Positions 8,569-15,276 of a stretch of DNA of 36,416 bases are shown piece by piece; within the stretch, counting starts at the first letter, position 1, and the number at the start of each line of letters is the position of its first letter. This DNA comes from Defluviitaleaceae bacterium. Its GTDB lineage: Bacteria > Bacillota > Clostridia > Lachnospirales > UBA5962. The DNA lies in the NCBI GenBank assembly GCA_009778165.1, contig WRKF01000178.1, positions 1 to 36,416 of the forward strand, given 5' to 3'. The position numbers were made by a program, and so were the translations under genes. The notes below the pieces were generated by a model. The model was not told the origin of the DNA. It ran no database searches and saw only the letters and a list, made by a program, of their open reading frames with translations.

Positions 8569-9054
8569 TTGTGCTTATCGTCCTTTTCTGCTAAAATTAA
8601 CTTAGAAAGCGGTGCTAACACCGCTGACCTACCCGCCAAATCCGAAAAAGACAATCTTTCTGTTTGGGATTATAATAAAGTTATAGGTTATGCAATGATA
8701 TACTCTGCTTTTGAGGAAATTCCCACGGATGATATAACAATCAGCTTTGTAGTTACCCCAAAACCCATAAAGTTATTCGACCATCTTATAAATGGCAGAG
8801 GATTTGAGGTTGACGAAGTTAGCAACGGCATATATTACATTAAAGGCGATACTTTTAAGGCACAGATAATTGAAAGCAAGAGATTGACCGCAGAGGAAAA
8901 TGTTTTTTTGAAAAACTTGCGGAGCAGTTTAACAAAAATGGATATACAAGAAGTGTTTGAGGCTTACAAGAAATACAAGAGATTAGAAAAAGTGAATATT
9001 TATCTTGATAGGGTACTGGGTGCAAACCAATCAACTTTTACAAAGTATCCCTGA
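8569..9054 (+). pseudogene. PD-(D/E)XK nuclease-like hypothetical, N-terminally truncated remnant
   Basis: The frame has only a TTG as possible start (8569), without a ribosome-binding site; it is open back to 8518. The readable part, from about DNLSVWDYNKVIGYAMIYSA through GIYYIKGDTFKAQII to LTAEENVFLKNL, resembles the C-terminal two-thirds of a family of about 250-300 residue proteins common in Lachnospiraceae. Those usually start with a PD-(D/E)XK-like core ending in an E-x-K just before this point. Here the acidic and lysine residues are not convincingly preserved (AKSEKDN). I read it as the 3' remnant of such a gene, left at the edge of the accessory region. Family assignment is from memory of the pattern and is moderate at best. 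Confidence 0.5.
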
Positions 9055-9301
9055 TAATCCCCACAAGGTAATTGCGGTAAATACAACGAAAGTAGCACCA
9101 TAGCAAAGCCATGATGCACTTGTTCTTTTCCTTGCAATATTTGATAATCGCATTTTCTTGTTTAAGCCCCCAACATGGGAAAATTCTAAAGTCGATCGGA
9201 ACCTTACGGGTTCAAGACCATCCATAAATACGATATCCCGATTCCATCATAATGTCGTAATGTACGGGTGATTGGTTTTGCTTTTTTATTTTCAGCAAAC
9301 C

Positions 9302-9628
9302 TTATGTTAGTGAAGTACCGCACTCAGAGCAGAATTTCTGCCCATTCGCATTTACAAAGCCGCAACCACATCTCGTGCCTGCTGAAAGATCGCATTTACG
9401 CACCAGCTGATTGCCGCAAGAGCCGCAAAACCTGCTGTCCCCTGTATTTACTTCGTTGCATCTTCCGCATTGAATATCCCACGAGTCAGACCTGGGTGCG
9501 GCACTTTGGTTTCCATCCTGACTCCCTTGACCTCTGTTTCTAATGTGCTGAATGACAGTTCCGGTAAGCTCTTGACCTATGCCCATACCTGTCCCCATAC
9601 TTACGCCTTTTAGTAATGATTTTAACAT
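9302..9628 (-). CDS. Double zinc-ribbon protein
   Basis: A 108-residue protein. Residues 1-30 are glycine- and methionine-rich with possible membrane affinity (GVSMGTGMGIGQELTGTVI). A polar linker follows, then two zinc ribbons: C-x2-C near 54-57 with C-x2-C at about 68-71, and a C-x-C / C-x2-C set at about 88-104 (RCGCGFVNANGQKFCSECG). AAGGAGG lies eight bases before the ATG. It is monocistronic by spacing. A weak hairpin (9274-9301) follows the stop directly but has no U-tract. The double ribbon resembles the DZR and SPFH-associated zinc ribbon modules found on many Bacillota housekeeping and stress proteins. No specific function can be assigned. Confidence 0.75.
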   Translation of the reverse strand: MLKSLLKGVSMGTGMGIGQELTGTVIQHIRNRGQGSQDGNQSAAPRSDSWDIQCGRCNEVNTGDSRFCGSCGNQLVRKCDLSAGTRCGCGFVNANGQKFCSECGTSLT

Positions 9629-10046
9629 TTTGTTTTCCTCCTTTTACCATCCGCTACTCCCTTTTGGGTATATTTATTGTATCATAGAATTTGATTTGTT
9701 TCAAGAACTAATTTATTATTTTAGAAATTGTATTGAACAGAAAAATTTTGCATCATGATTTTGATGCAGCAAAACTCGATACTTGAACGTGGTGTAAAGG
9801 GCGTTTTGGCACAAAAATAGAGCCGTTCTAATGCGAACTTACAAACACCCGATGAGTGACTCTATGGCTGACTGGATGTGTAATAATGGGAAAGAGTTTT
9901 TTGTTCTAAAGATTCCAAAGAAATGCTAAAGATATAAAAAATATAGAAAAAATAAAAAACATGAAAATATTATAACCAATAATCAAAGGCAAAACAAGCA
10001 GAAAGTTTCACCGATTAGTGCGATTGTGAAATGCGGTTACACCGTA
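9629..10046. other. Gene-less AT-rich stretch of about 420 bp
   Basis: I see no credible gene. A 25-codon frame (ATG at 9852, stop at 9929) has no ribosome-binding site. Positions 9829-9845 hold a 17-base word (TAATGCGAACTTACAAA) repeated exactly at 36086-36102. The stretch separates the accessory region from the conserved genes to the right and may contain eroded mobile DNA. Confidence 0.5.
9829..9845 (+). repeat. 17-bp word shared with 36086-36102
   Basis: TAATGCGAACTTACAAA occurs here and at 36086-36102 in the same orientation. Both copies lie in gene-less AT-rich DNA near a decayed or partial nuclease-like gene. Flanking bases differ. Confidence 0.6.
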
Positions 10047-10087
10047 AAATCCTTTTTATGAATATCCCTTTTTCACAAAAAGGATTT
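10047..10087 (-). terminator. Rho-independent terminator after the HAD phosphatase gene
   Basis: An 11-bp perfect stem (AAATCCTTTTT at 10047-10057 with AAAAAGGATTT at 10077-10087) and a 19-base loop start three bases after the stop of the minus-strand HAD gene. In that direction the stem runs into TTTT. Confidence 0.7.
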
Positions 10088-10089
10088 GA

Positions 10090-10875
10090 CTATATCAAAT
10101 TTTTAATTGCATCTGCAACAGTAGCATATTCTCCGTTTGCATGAATCTTTACTTCATCTACAGCTTCCGGTACAGTTATTCCGTTATAGGCTTTTAACAT
10201 AGGTATATCGTTGTAACTGTCGCCCATGGCATAAATGTTTTCTTTTGAAATATTATGCAATTTGGCTATATACTCTATACCTGTTGTTTTTGAAACACCG
10301 ACAGGGCAAATGTCTACACTGCTTATGTTTGGGTAAGATGATACAAAATCACCAAATTTTTCAACAATACGCTCGGAAAGGTTTTGTGCCACTTGACCAT
10401 TTATTGTAAAAATCGCAATTTGAGCTATAGAGCCATTTATTATTTCGTTGTAGCCGGCTCTGTGTTCGGAAAAAAAGTGCATTAACCCCATAAGACTCAA
10501 TCGCCAATTAGCTTGTAACATTCGAGTTTTAAGATAAAATTTTTTTTGGGAATTAATGGAGTAACCTACAATTTTTTTTGAATTTAAAATATCTAATAAT
10601 TGCAATGCGACTTCTTTATACATAAACTTACTTTCTACTATTTCTCCTGTTGGCAGAGCTATTGTGCTACCGTTTAGCCCCACGATATAGTCGCAAGGCA
10701 GTACGTGGTTTCCTTCTTTTCCCATTGCCACAATGCTGCGACCGGTGGCGAAAACAAAAAGATTGCCGGCTGCTTGCCATTTTTTAACCCAGGCTATATT
10801 TCTGCCCAGTTCTTTAGGTAACCTGTTTCTGTGTTTAAAAAAAGTTCCATCGTAATCGGAAGCGAAAATTTTCAT
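10090..10875 (-). CDS. Cof-type HAD-superfamily phosphatase
   Basis: A 261-residue haloacid-dehalogenase-type hydrolase of the Cof/YbjI subfamily (class IIB cap). Motif I is DYDGT, with nucleophile D7 and acid/base D9. Motif II is ATGRS near 43-47, and motif IV is GDSYNDIPML near 217-226, whose acidic residues hold Mg2+. These enzymes are cytosolic and dephosphorylate sugar phosphates, flavin precursors or pyridoxal phosphate, and the substrate cannot be read from sequence. AAAGGAG lies 12 bases before the ATG, a slightly long spacing. The gene is single, with its own promoter and terminator, and diverges from the EIIA gene. Confidence 0.9.
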   Translation of the reverse strand: MKIFASDYDGTFFKHRNRLPKELGRNIAWVKKWQAAGNLFVFATGRSIVAMGKEGNHVLPCDYIVGLNGSTIALPTGEIVESKFMYKEVALQLLDILNSKKIVGYSINSQKKFYLKTRMLQANWRLSLMGLMHFFSEHRAGYNEIINGSIAQIAIFTINGQVAQNLSERIVEKFGDFVSSYPNISSVDICPVGVSKTTGIEYIAKLHNISKENIYAMGDSYNDIPMLKAYNGITVPEAVDEVKIHANGEYATVADAIKNLI

Positions 10876-10903
10876 AATTGGTGTGTACTCCTTTGTTATT
10901 TTG

Positions 10904-10939
10904 TGCTACAATTATAGCATATATTTGAAATTTTTACAA
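10904..10939 (-). promoter_or_regulatory. Promoter of the HAD gene with an overlapping palindrome
   Basis: On the minus strand TTGTAA (10939-10934, 4/6) and TATAAT (10916-10911, 6/6) are 17 bp apart. The -10 lies inside a near-perfect dyad, TGCTACAATTATAGCA (10904-10919), with one mismatched pair. A repressor bound there would block this promoter. The dyad also lies about 70 bp upstream of the divergent EIIA gene. Confidence 0.55.
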
Positions 10940-10985
10940 ACGACATGAATATTGGAAAAGAAGAAGCAGAAAGGACGTTCTTATA

Positions 10986-11288
10986 ATGATGGAAGTTATA
11001 ATGGCTATTATTGTTAATGGAGGTGATGCCCGCTCCACCTCATTAATTGCAATAAAAAAAGCAAGGGAAGGCAATATAGACGAAGCCAGAGAGATGTTAA
11101 AAGATGCAAACAACGCAATAGCCAGAGCCCACGAAGCTCAAACAGGGCTTATACAGGCAGAGGCCAGGGGAGATAAAGTCGAAATGTCGCTGCTTATGGT
11201 TCATGCTCAGGACCATATAATGAACGCAATGACCATTCGGGATTTAGCAGAAGAAATAGTGGAAATATTGGCAGAAAAAAAGTTTTGA
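10986..11288 (+). CDS. PTS lactose/cellobiose-family EIIA (orphan)
   Basis: A 100-residue three-helix EIIA of the LacF/CelC family. It accepts phosphate from HPr on the histidine in LMVHAQDHIMNAM (by family numbering the first or second His of HAQDH, near residues 76-80) and passes it to a matching EIIB. The N-terminus IIVNGGDARSTSLIAI and ARAHEAQTGLIQAEA are diagnostic. ATGs at 10986 and 10989 are adjacent and either could start; AAGGA lies about ten bases upstream. No EIIB or EIIC is nearby, and a strong terminator follows 16 bp after the stop, so it is a single-gene unit. It could serve a permease encoded elsewhere or act as a regulatory phosphocarrier. Confidence 0.92.
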   Translation: MMEVIMAIIVNGGDARSTSLIAIKKAREGNIDEAREMLKDANNAIARAHEAQTGLIQAEARGDKVEMSLLMVHAQDHIMNAMTIRDLAEEIVEILAEKKF

Positions 11289-11303
11289 TTCAAAGGTGGC
11301 ACG

Positions 11304-11354
11304 TTCAGCAGTTCAATTTAAAATCGCTTGCCATTTTTAAGTTGAACTGCTGAA
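11304..11354 (+). terminator. Long-stem terminator after the EIIA gene
   Basis: A 20-bp stem (TTCAGCAGTTCAATTTAAAA at 11304-11323 with its complement ending at 11354, one wobble-type mismatch) encloses an 11-base loop, TCGCTTGCCAT. A T-rich run follows on the plus strand. Part of the loop and stem (AAAATCGCTTGCC) recurs after murG near 15208-15221. Confidence 0.75.
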
Positions 11355-11384
11355 ATTTTCTTTGTTCCTAAATTCGTGCAAAAC

Positions 11385-12173
11385 TCAAAATACTATATTA
11401 AAAAACAATTGATCCGCAAGCATAAACAAACCCAATACAATCAAGTAATAAGCAAAATATTTCAATTTAGATACAACAATCAATTTCAGCATCGCTTTTA
11501 TTGCCAAATAACCCGCTATCATAGAGGAAAAAAAGCCAACTATAACCGGGGTGGAAAGCAAAAATTCCGTTGCAGTTTCTCCCGTTGCGATACTGAAAAT
11601 TTCAAGCATGGTGGCACCAATAATAGCGGGTATGCTGAGCAAAAAAGAAAAGTTGGCAGCAGATTTTTTGTCGAACCCGCGAACAACGCCGCCAAATATA
11701 GTGCTACCGCTGCGAGACACACCGGGTGCAATGGCAACGGCTTGTATTATTCCCACAAAAACAGCGTCAAAATAGCTGATATCTCGCACTTTTTTTCTTC
11801 CACTCTGACTGCGGTCAATCACAAAAAGCAAAACAGCAGTTACCAAAAACCCTATCGCCAAAAATTCTCCCGTAAACAGCCTGTCTATAAAGTCCCTAAA
11901 TAAAAGAGTTACCACTACTGTAGGTAATATACCCAAAATAAGCAAGAGAGTCATCTTTTGAAAAGGATTCCTTATTAAAGATTTTACCCTGTTAAAGTAT
12001 ATAACAAGAACAGGAATTAACGTGCCGACATGTACTACTATAGTAAAAGTAAACAAATTTTCTTCTATTCCAAAAATTTGTTGTAAAAGCAGTAAATGCC
12101 CCGAACTGGATATTGGTATAAACTCTGCAATCCCTTGCAATACCCCTAAAACAAGTGCTTCAAATACGGACAT
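11385..12173 (-). CDS. uppP: Undecaprenyl-diphosphatase UppP (BacA)
   Basis: Integral membrane enzyme that dephosphorylates undecaprenyl diphosphate so the lipid carrier for peptidoglycan and other wall polymers can be reused; it also gives bacitracin tolerance. The 262 residues show the two family signatures: GIAEFIPISSSGHL (E17, H26) at the N-terminus, and APGVSRSGSTIFGG with the catalytic Arg near residue 150. At least seven hydrophobic helices are visible. GGAGG precedes the ATG at a short spacing. A good -10 (TATAAT at about 12267-12272 on the minus strand) lacks a clear -35. The gene diverges from the helicase and lies near murG, which consumes the lipid carrier. Confidence 0.95.
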   Translation of the reverse strand: MSVFEALVLGVLQGIAEFIPISSSGHLLLLQQIFGIEENLFTFTIVVHVGTLIPVLVIYFNRVKSLIRNPFQKMTLLLILGILPTVVVTLLFRDFIDRLFTGEFLAIGFLVTAVLLFVIDRSQSGRKKVRDISYFDAVFVGIIQAVAIAPGVSRSGSTIFGGVVRGFDKKSAANFSFLLSIPAIIGATMLEIFSIATGETATEFLLSTPVIVGFFSSMIAGYLAIKAMLKLIVVSKLKYFAYYLIVLGLFMLADQLFFNIVF

Positions 12174-12210
12174 AAAACCTCCAAAAAATATTCAATACTT
12201 TAAAATTAAT

Positions 12211-12243
12211 CCGAAAATATCCCGAAAATATTTCGAAAATATT
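12211..12243 (-). repeat. Three tandem 11-bp units in the uppP leader
   Basis: CCGAAAATATC, CCGAAAATATT and TCGAAAATATT follow each other without gaps. The 11-bp period is close to one helical turn, so the copies would face the same side of the DNA. They lie between the uppP -10 and its ribosome-binding site, in the 5' untranslated region. Confidence 0.7.
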
Positions 12244-12288
12244 TAATTGTATAACTTTGTTTACCATTATATCACAAATTCAAAAAAT

Positions 12289-12317
12289 TTGAAATATTTC
12301 AATAAATAGTGTATACT
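12289..12317 (+). promoter_or_regulatory. Sigma-A promoter of the helicase gene
   Basis: TTGAAA (12289-12294) and TATACT (12312-12317), each 5/6, with a 17-bp spacer. A small dyad, TTCAAA-AAA-TTTGAA (12280-12294), overlaps the -35. Transcription would start near 12324, leaving a leader of about 85 bases with a short reading frame. Confidence 0.7.
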
Positions 12318-12340
12318 GGGGTTGTATTAGGAGGGGAGAG

Positions 12341-12367
12341 ATGGAAGGGTATTTTTATTTTTATTAA
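12341..12367 (+). CDS. Putative 8-residue leader peptide MEGYFYFY
   Basis: A mini frame of eight codons plus TAA reads MEGYFYFY. It has the best ribosome-binding site in this leader (AGGAGGGG, about five bases before the ATG) and lies between the helicase promoter and its start. Five of eight codons are aromatic and alternate Tyr/Phe. The position and composition resemble translational attenuation leaders. I see no clear alternative hairpins, only the AT-rich sequence after it. Function is inferred; it could be chance. Confidence 0.4.
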   Translation: MEGYFYFY

Positions 12368-12410
12368 TTTTAATTTAATTTATATTGAGAGGAAAAAATA
12401 AGGAAATTTG

Positions 12411-14138
12411 ATGAAAACGAAATTTGAAGAACTAAACATTAGCCCGGAAATATTACGGGCTGTACAGGACATGGGATTTGAGGAAGCCACACCTATACAA
12501 AGCCAATCTATAGAGATCGTTAAGAGTGGCCGAGATGTTCTTGGTCAATCACAAACAGGAACCGGAAAAACTGCCGCTTTTGGCATCCCCACACTGGAGC
12601 TTGTTGATCAAGAAGATCGTTGCTTGCAAGCATTGGTGCTTTGTCCCACAAGAGAGTTGGCTATACAGGTTAGCGAGGAGTTTCGTAAGCTGCTCAAATA
12701 TAAAGATGGGTTACGGGTTTTGCCTATTTATGGCGGTCAACCGATAGAGCGACAGATTTTGGCGTTACGTAAAGGTGTGCAAATAGTTATTGGGACGCCC
12801 GGTCGTGTGATGGATCACATGAGGCGACGTACACTAAAAATGGAAACAGTGAAAATAGTAGTGTTGGACGAAGCCGATGAAATGTTGGACATGGGGTTTA
12901 GGGAAGATATAGAGGATATACTACAAAAAATACCTATAGGGCATCAAACCGTGTTATTTTCTGCTACTATGCCGAAAGAAATTTTGGAACTTACCCACGA
13001 ATATTTAAACGACCCCGTTTTTGTTCGTGTTACCAGAAAAGAGCTTACGGTACCCAGTATAGACCAAGTCTATTTTGAGGTGCGAGAACACAACAAAATG
13101 GAGGCTCTATCCCGAATGTTGGATTTGCACACACCGGAGCTGTGTTTGGTGTTTTGTAATACAAAACGCAAGGTAGATGAGCTAGTAGAAAAGCTCCAGA
13201 GCCGAGGCTATTTCGCTGAAGGGTTGCACGGCGATTTAAAACAAACTCAGCGAGATAGTGTAATGAAAAAGTTTCGCAACCGAACCCTGGAGATATTGGT
13301 AGCGACCGACGTTGCTGCCAGGGGCATAGACGTAGACGACATAGATATTGTTGTAAACTACGATTTGCCACAAGATGAGGAACAATACATACACCGTATT
13401 GGGCGTACAGGTCGTGCGGGTCGTTCCGGAACCGCCTTTACATTTATTGTAGGGCGTGAAATTTACAAGCTGCGGGATATAATGCGTTACACAAACGCTA
13501 AAATTATACGCCAAAAACTGCCTACCATGAGCGACATAGAGGACGTGAAAATAAAGCGTTTTATCGAGCAGCTAAAAGAAACTATCCAAGAGGAACGTTT
13601 AACAAAGTACATCAATATTGTGGAAAACATGGTAAGTGATGATTATGATACTCTTGACATTGCCGCAGCACTGCTAAAACTTAGTTTGCAAGACGATGAA
13701 GAACACGAAAGTTACGATGATATAAACGAGCGGCCTTTTCGGGAGCGTAGTAGCCGTGAAATTCGCGACAACCGTGATGGGCGTAACGGTCGTAATGGGC
13801 GCGAAAGCCGCCTGAGCCGCGAAACCCGCGATTTTGGCAATCGGGATCGTAATGATAGGGATCGCGGTGATAGGTATCCGAAATATAACCGTGACACCGA
13901 ACGGTTGTTTGTAAATGTAGGAAAAAACCATCGGGTACGCCCGCAAGATATAGTGGGAGCAATAGCCAATGAGGCAGGTGTTCCCGGGCGTATTATAGGC
14001 AGCATAGACATTTACGATGACTTTACTTTTGTTGATGTGCCGGGTGGTTATGTGGATGATATAATAATAAAAATGCGACACGCCACATTTAAGGGTACAA
14101 AAATGAATATTGAGCGTGCAAAAGACCGCAGAAGATAG
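12411..14138 (+). CDS. DEAD-box RNA helicase with C-terminal RNA-binding domain (DeaD/CshA type)
   Basis: ATP-dependent RNA helicase for ribosome assembly, RNA decay or cold adaptation. In its 575 residues I see the Q motif (FEELNISPEIL to TPIQSQS), motif I SQTGTGKT, Ia PTRELA, GTPGRVMD, motif II DEAD, motif III SAT, then ARGIDVDD and motif VI HRIGRTGRAG. A 60-residue linker rich in R, D, G and N (about 440-500) follows. The end is a DbpA/CsdA-like RNA-binding domain (RLFVNVGKNHRVRPQDIVGA to GTKMNIERAK). The ATG at 12411 is chosen over the TTG just before it because AAGGA lies seven bases upstream. It abuts murG, 12 bp on. Likely one transcript with murG and perhaps phoH. Confidence 0.95.
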   Translation: MKTKFEELNISPEILRAVQDMGFEEATPIQSQSIEIVKSGRDVLGQSQTGTGKTAAFGIPTLELVDQEDRCLQALVLCPTRELAIQVSEEFRKLLKYKDGLRVLPIYGGQPIERQILALRKGVQIVIGTPGRVMDHMRRRTLKMETVKIVVLDEADEMLDMGFREDIEDILQKIPIGHQTVLFSATMPKEILELTHEYLNDPVFVRVTRKELTVPSIDQVYFEVREHNKMEALSRMLDLHTPELCLVFCNTKRKVDELVEKLQSRGYFAEGLHGDLKQTQRDSVMKKFRNRTLEILVATDVAARGIDVDDIDIVVNYDLPQDEEQYIHRIGRTGRAGRSGTAFTFIVGREIYKLRDIMRYTNAKIIRQKLPTMSDIEDVKIKRFIEQLKETIQEERLTKYINIVENMVSDDYDTLDIAAALLKLSLQDDEEHESYDDINERPFRERSSREIRDNRDGRNGRNGRESRLSRETRDFGNRDRNDRDRGDRYPKYNRDTERLFVNVGKNHRVRPQDIVGAIANEAGVPGRIIGSIDIYDDFTFVDVPGGYVDDIIIKMRHATFKGTKMNIERAKDRRR

Positions 14139-14150
14139 GTGAAGAGGGTT

Positions 14151-15200
14151 ATGAAAATTGTGCTGACAGGTGGAGGAACGGGGGGGCATGTTATACCCGC
14201 CCTGGCGTTGGTACCCTCTTTGCAAGCCGCCGGCTACCAAATACATTATATAGGCAGCAAAAACGGCATAGAAAAAGATTTGGTGAAACAAGAAAATCTG
14301 CCATATCATTCAATATCTTCAGGCAAACTGCGACGCTATATAGACAAAAAAAACTTGAGCGACATTTTTAGGGTCATAAAAGGGATAGGCGATGCTTACT
14401 CTGTTCTTGGCAAAATTAATCCCGATGTAGTTTTTTCTAAAGGGGGGTTTGTTGCTGTTCCCGTTGTTATTGCTGCTTGGCTGCGAGGTATACCTATTAT
14501 AATACACGAGTCTGACTATAGTTTTGGTTTGGCTAACAAGATTGCGGCTTTGTTTGCGAAAGTTATTTGTGTATCTTTTGCTGAAACACTAAACTTGAAC
14601 AAGAAAGCCACATTAACAGGCACTCCCATAAGAAGTCATATATTGCATGGCAGTGCAAAAGAAGGGCATCAGATAACAGGGTTTACAGACGAAAAACCCA
14701 CCGTTCTTGTTATGGGGGGGTCTGGTGGCTCTGTATCAATAAACAAAATTGTGCGAAACGCTCTGGTGGAGCTAACTTGCCACTTCAACGTTGTACACAT
14801 TTGTGGAAAGGGGAATATTGCAGATATTAACCAAAAAGGTTATATTCAATATGAGTTTGTAACTGACCACCTACCGCACCTGTACGCAATGGCAGATGTG
14901 ATAATGAGCCGTGCCGGAGCAAACGCTCTAGCAGAGTTTTTGGCACTTAAAAAACCCACACTCCTTGTTCCGCTACCAAAAACTGCAAGCCGAGGAGACC
15001 AAATACAAAATGCCAAGAGCTTTGCCGATGCGGGCTACAGTGTTGTGATGGAAGAAGAAGAACTAACGCCCCAATCTCTGATGGCTACACTGCAAGATAT
15101 TTACAACAACGGTAATCAATATATAACCAGTATGGAAAAAAGTTCCGGGATAGATGGGGTAGGTTCGATTGTTTCCATTATTACAAATTTGTTGCCGTAA
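14151..15200 (+). CDS. murG: UDP-GlcNAc:lipid I N-acetylglucosaminyltransferase MurG
   Basis: Peripheral membrane GT28 enzyme that adds GlcNAc to lipid I to make lipid II. The 349 residues start with the glycine-rich loop TGGGTGGHVIPALAL, then FSKGGFVAVPVVIAA and IHESDYSFGLANKIA. The C-terminal nucleotide-sugar site has GGSGGSVSINKIV and SRAGANALAEFLALKKPTLLVPLP. An in-frame GTG at 14139 touches the helicase stop, but the ATG at 14151 fits homologues and has GAGGG just before it. HESD in place of the better-known HEQN is seen in Clostridia members. Its position after the helicase and near uppP groups two steps of the lipid-carrier cycle. Confidence 0.93.
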   Translation: MKIVLTGGGTGGHVIPALALVPSLQAAGYQIHYIGSKNGIEKDLVKQENLPYHSISSGKLRRYIDKKNLSDIFRVIKGIGDAYSVLGKINPDVVFSKGGFVAVPVVIAAWLRGIPIIIHESDYSFGLANKIAALFAKVICVSFAETLNLNKKATLTGTPIRSHILHGSAKEGHQITGFTDEKPTVLVMGGSGGSVSINKIVRNALVELTCHFNVVHICGKGNIADINQKGYIQYEFVTDHLPHLYAMADVIMSRAGANALAEFLALKKPTLLVPLPKTASRGDQIQNAKSFADAGYSVVMEEEELTPQSLMATLQDIYNNGNQYITSMEKSSGIDGVGSIVSIITNLLP

Positions 15201-15276
15201 CCCTATTTAAAAATCGCTTGCCCATTTTACTATTCCCCTACAAGGAGAGTGAGCTTACATAAAAATCAAATTAGAA

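Noticed and set aside
9031-9225. A 64-residue minus-strand frame with one hydrophobic segment
   Set aside because: No ribosome-binding site, no recognisable family, and it overlaps the end of the plus-strand remnant. I cannot tell it from chance.
9182-9226. A T-arm-like GGGTTCAAGACC near 9209-9220, considered as a tRNA fragment or attachment site
   Set aside because: The flanking bases do not form a T stem or acceptor stem, and no second copy is seen at the other side of the island.
9852-9929. A 25-codon plus-strand frame (MSDSMADWMCNN...)
   Set aside because: No ribosome-binding site, too short and no known relatives.
11376-11903. A 175-codon plus-strand frame under uppP
   Set aside because: uppP motifs on the minus strand are definitive; the shadow frame has no family signature.
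12211-12243. Tandem 11-bp units considered as a CRISPR remnant
   Set aside because: The units abut with no spacers and no cas gene is present. The rsmD repeats were rejected for the same reason.
13674-14309. Long antisense frames under the helicase C-terminus and murG start
   Set aside because: They arise from the Arg/Asp/Gly-rich codons of the helicase linker read backwards.
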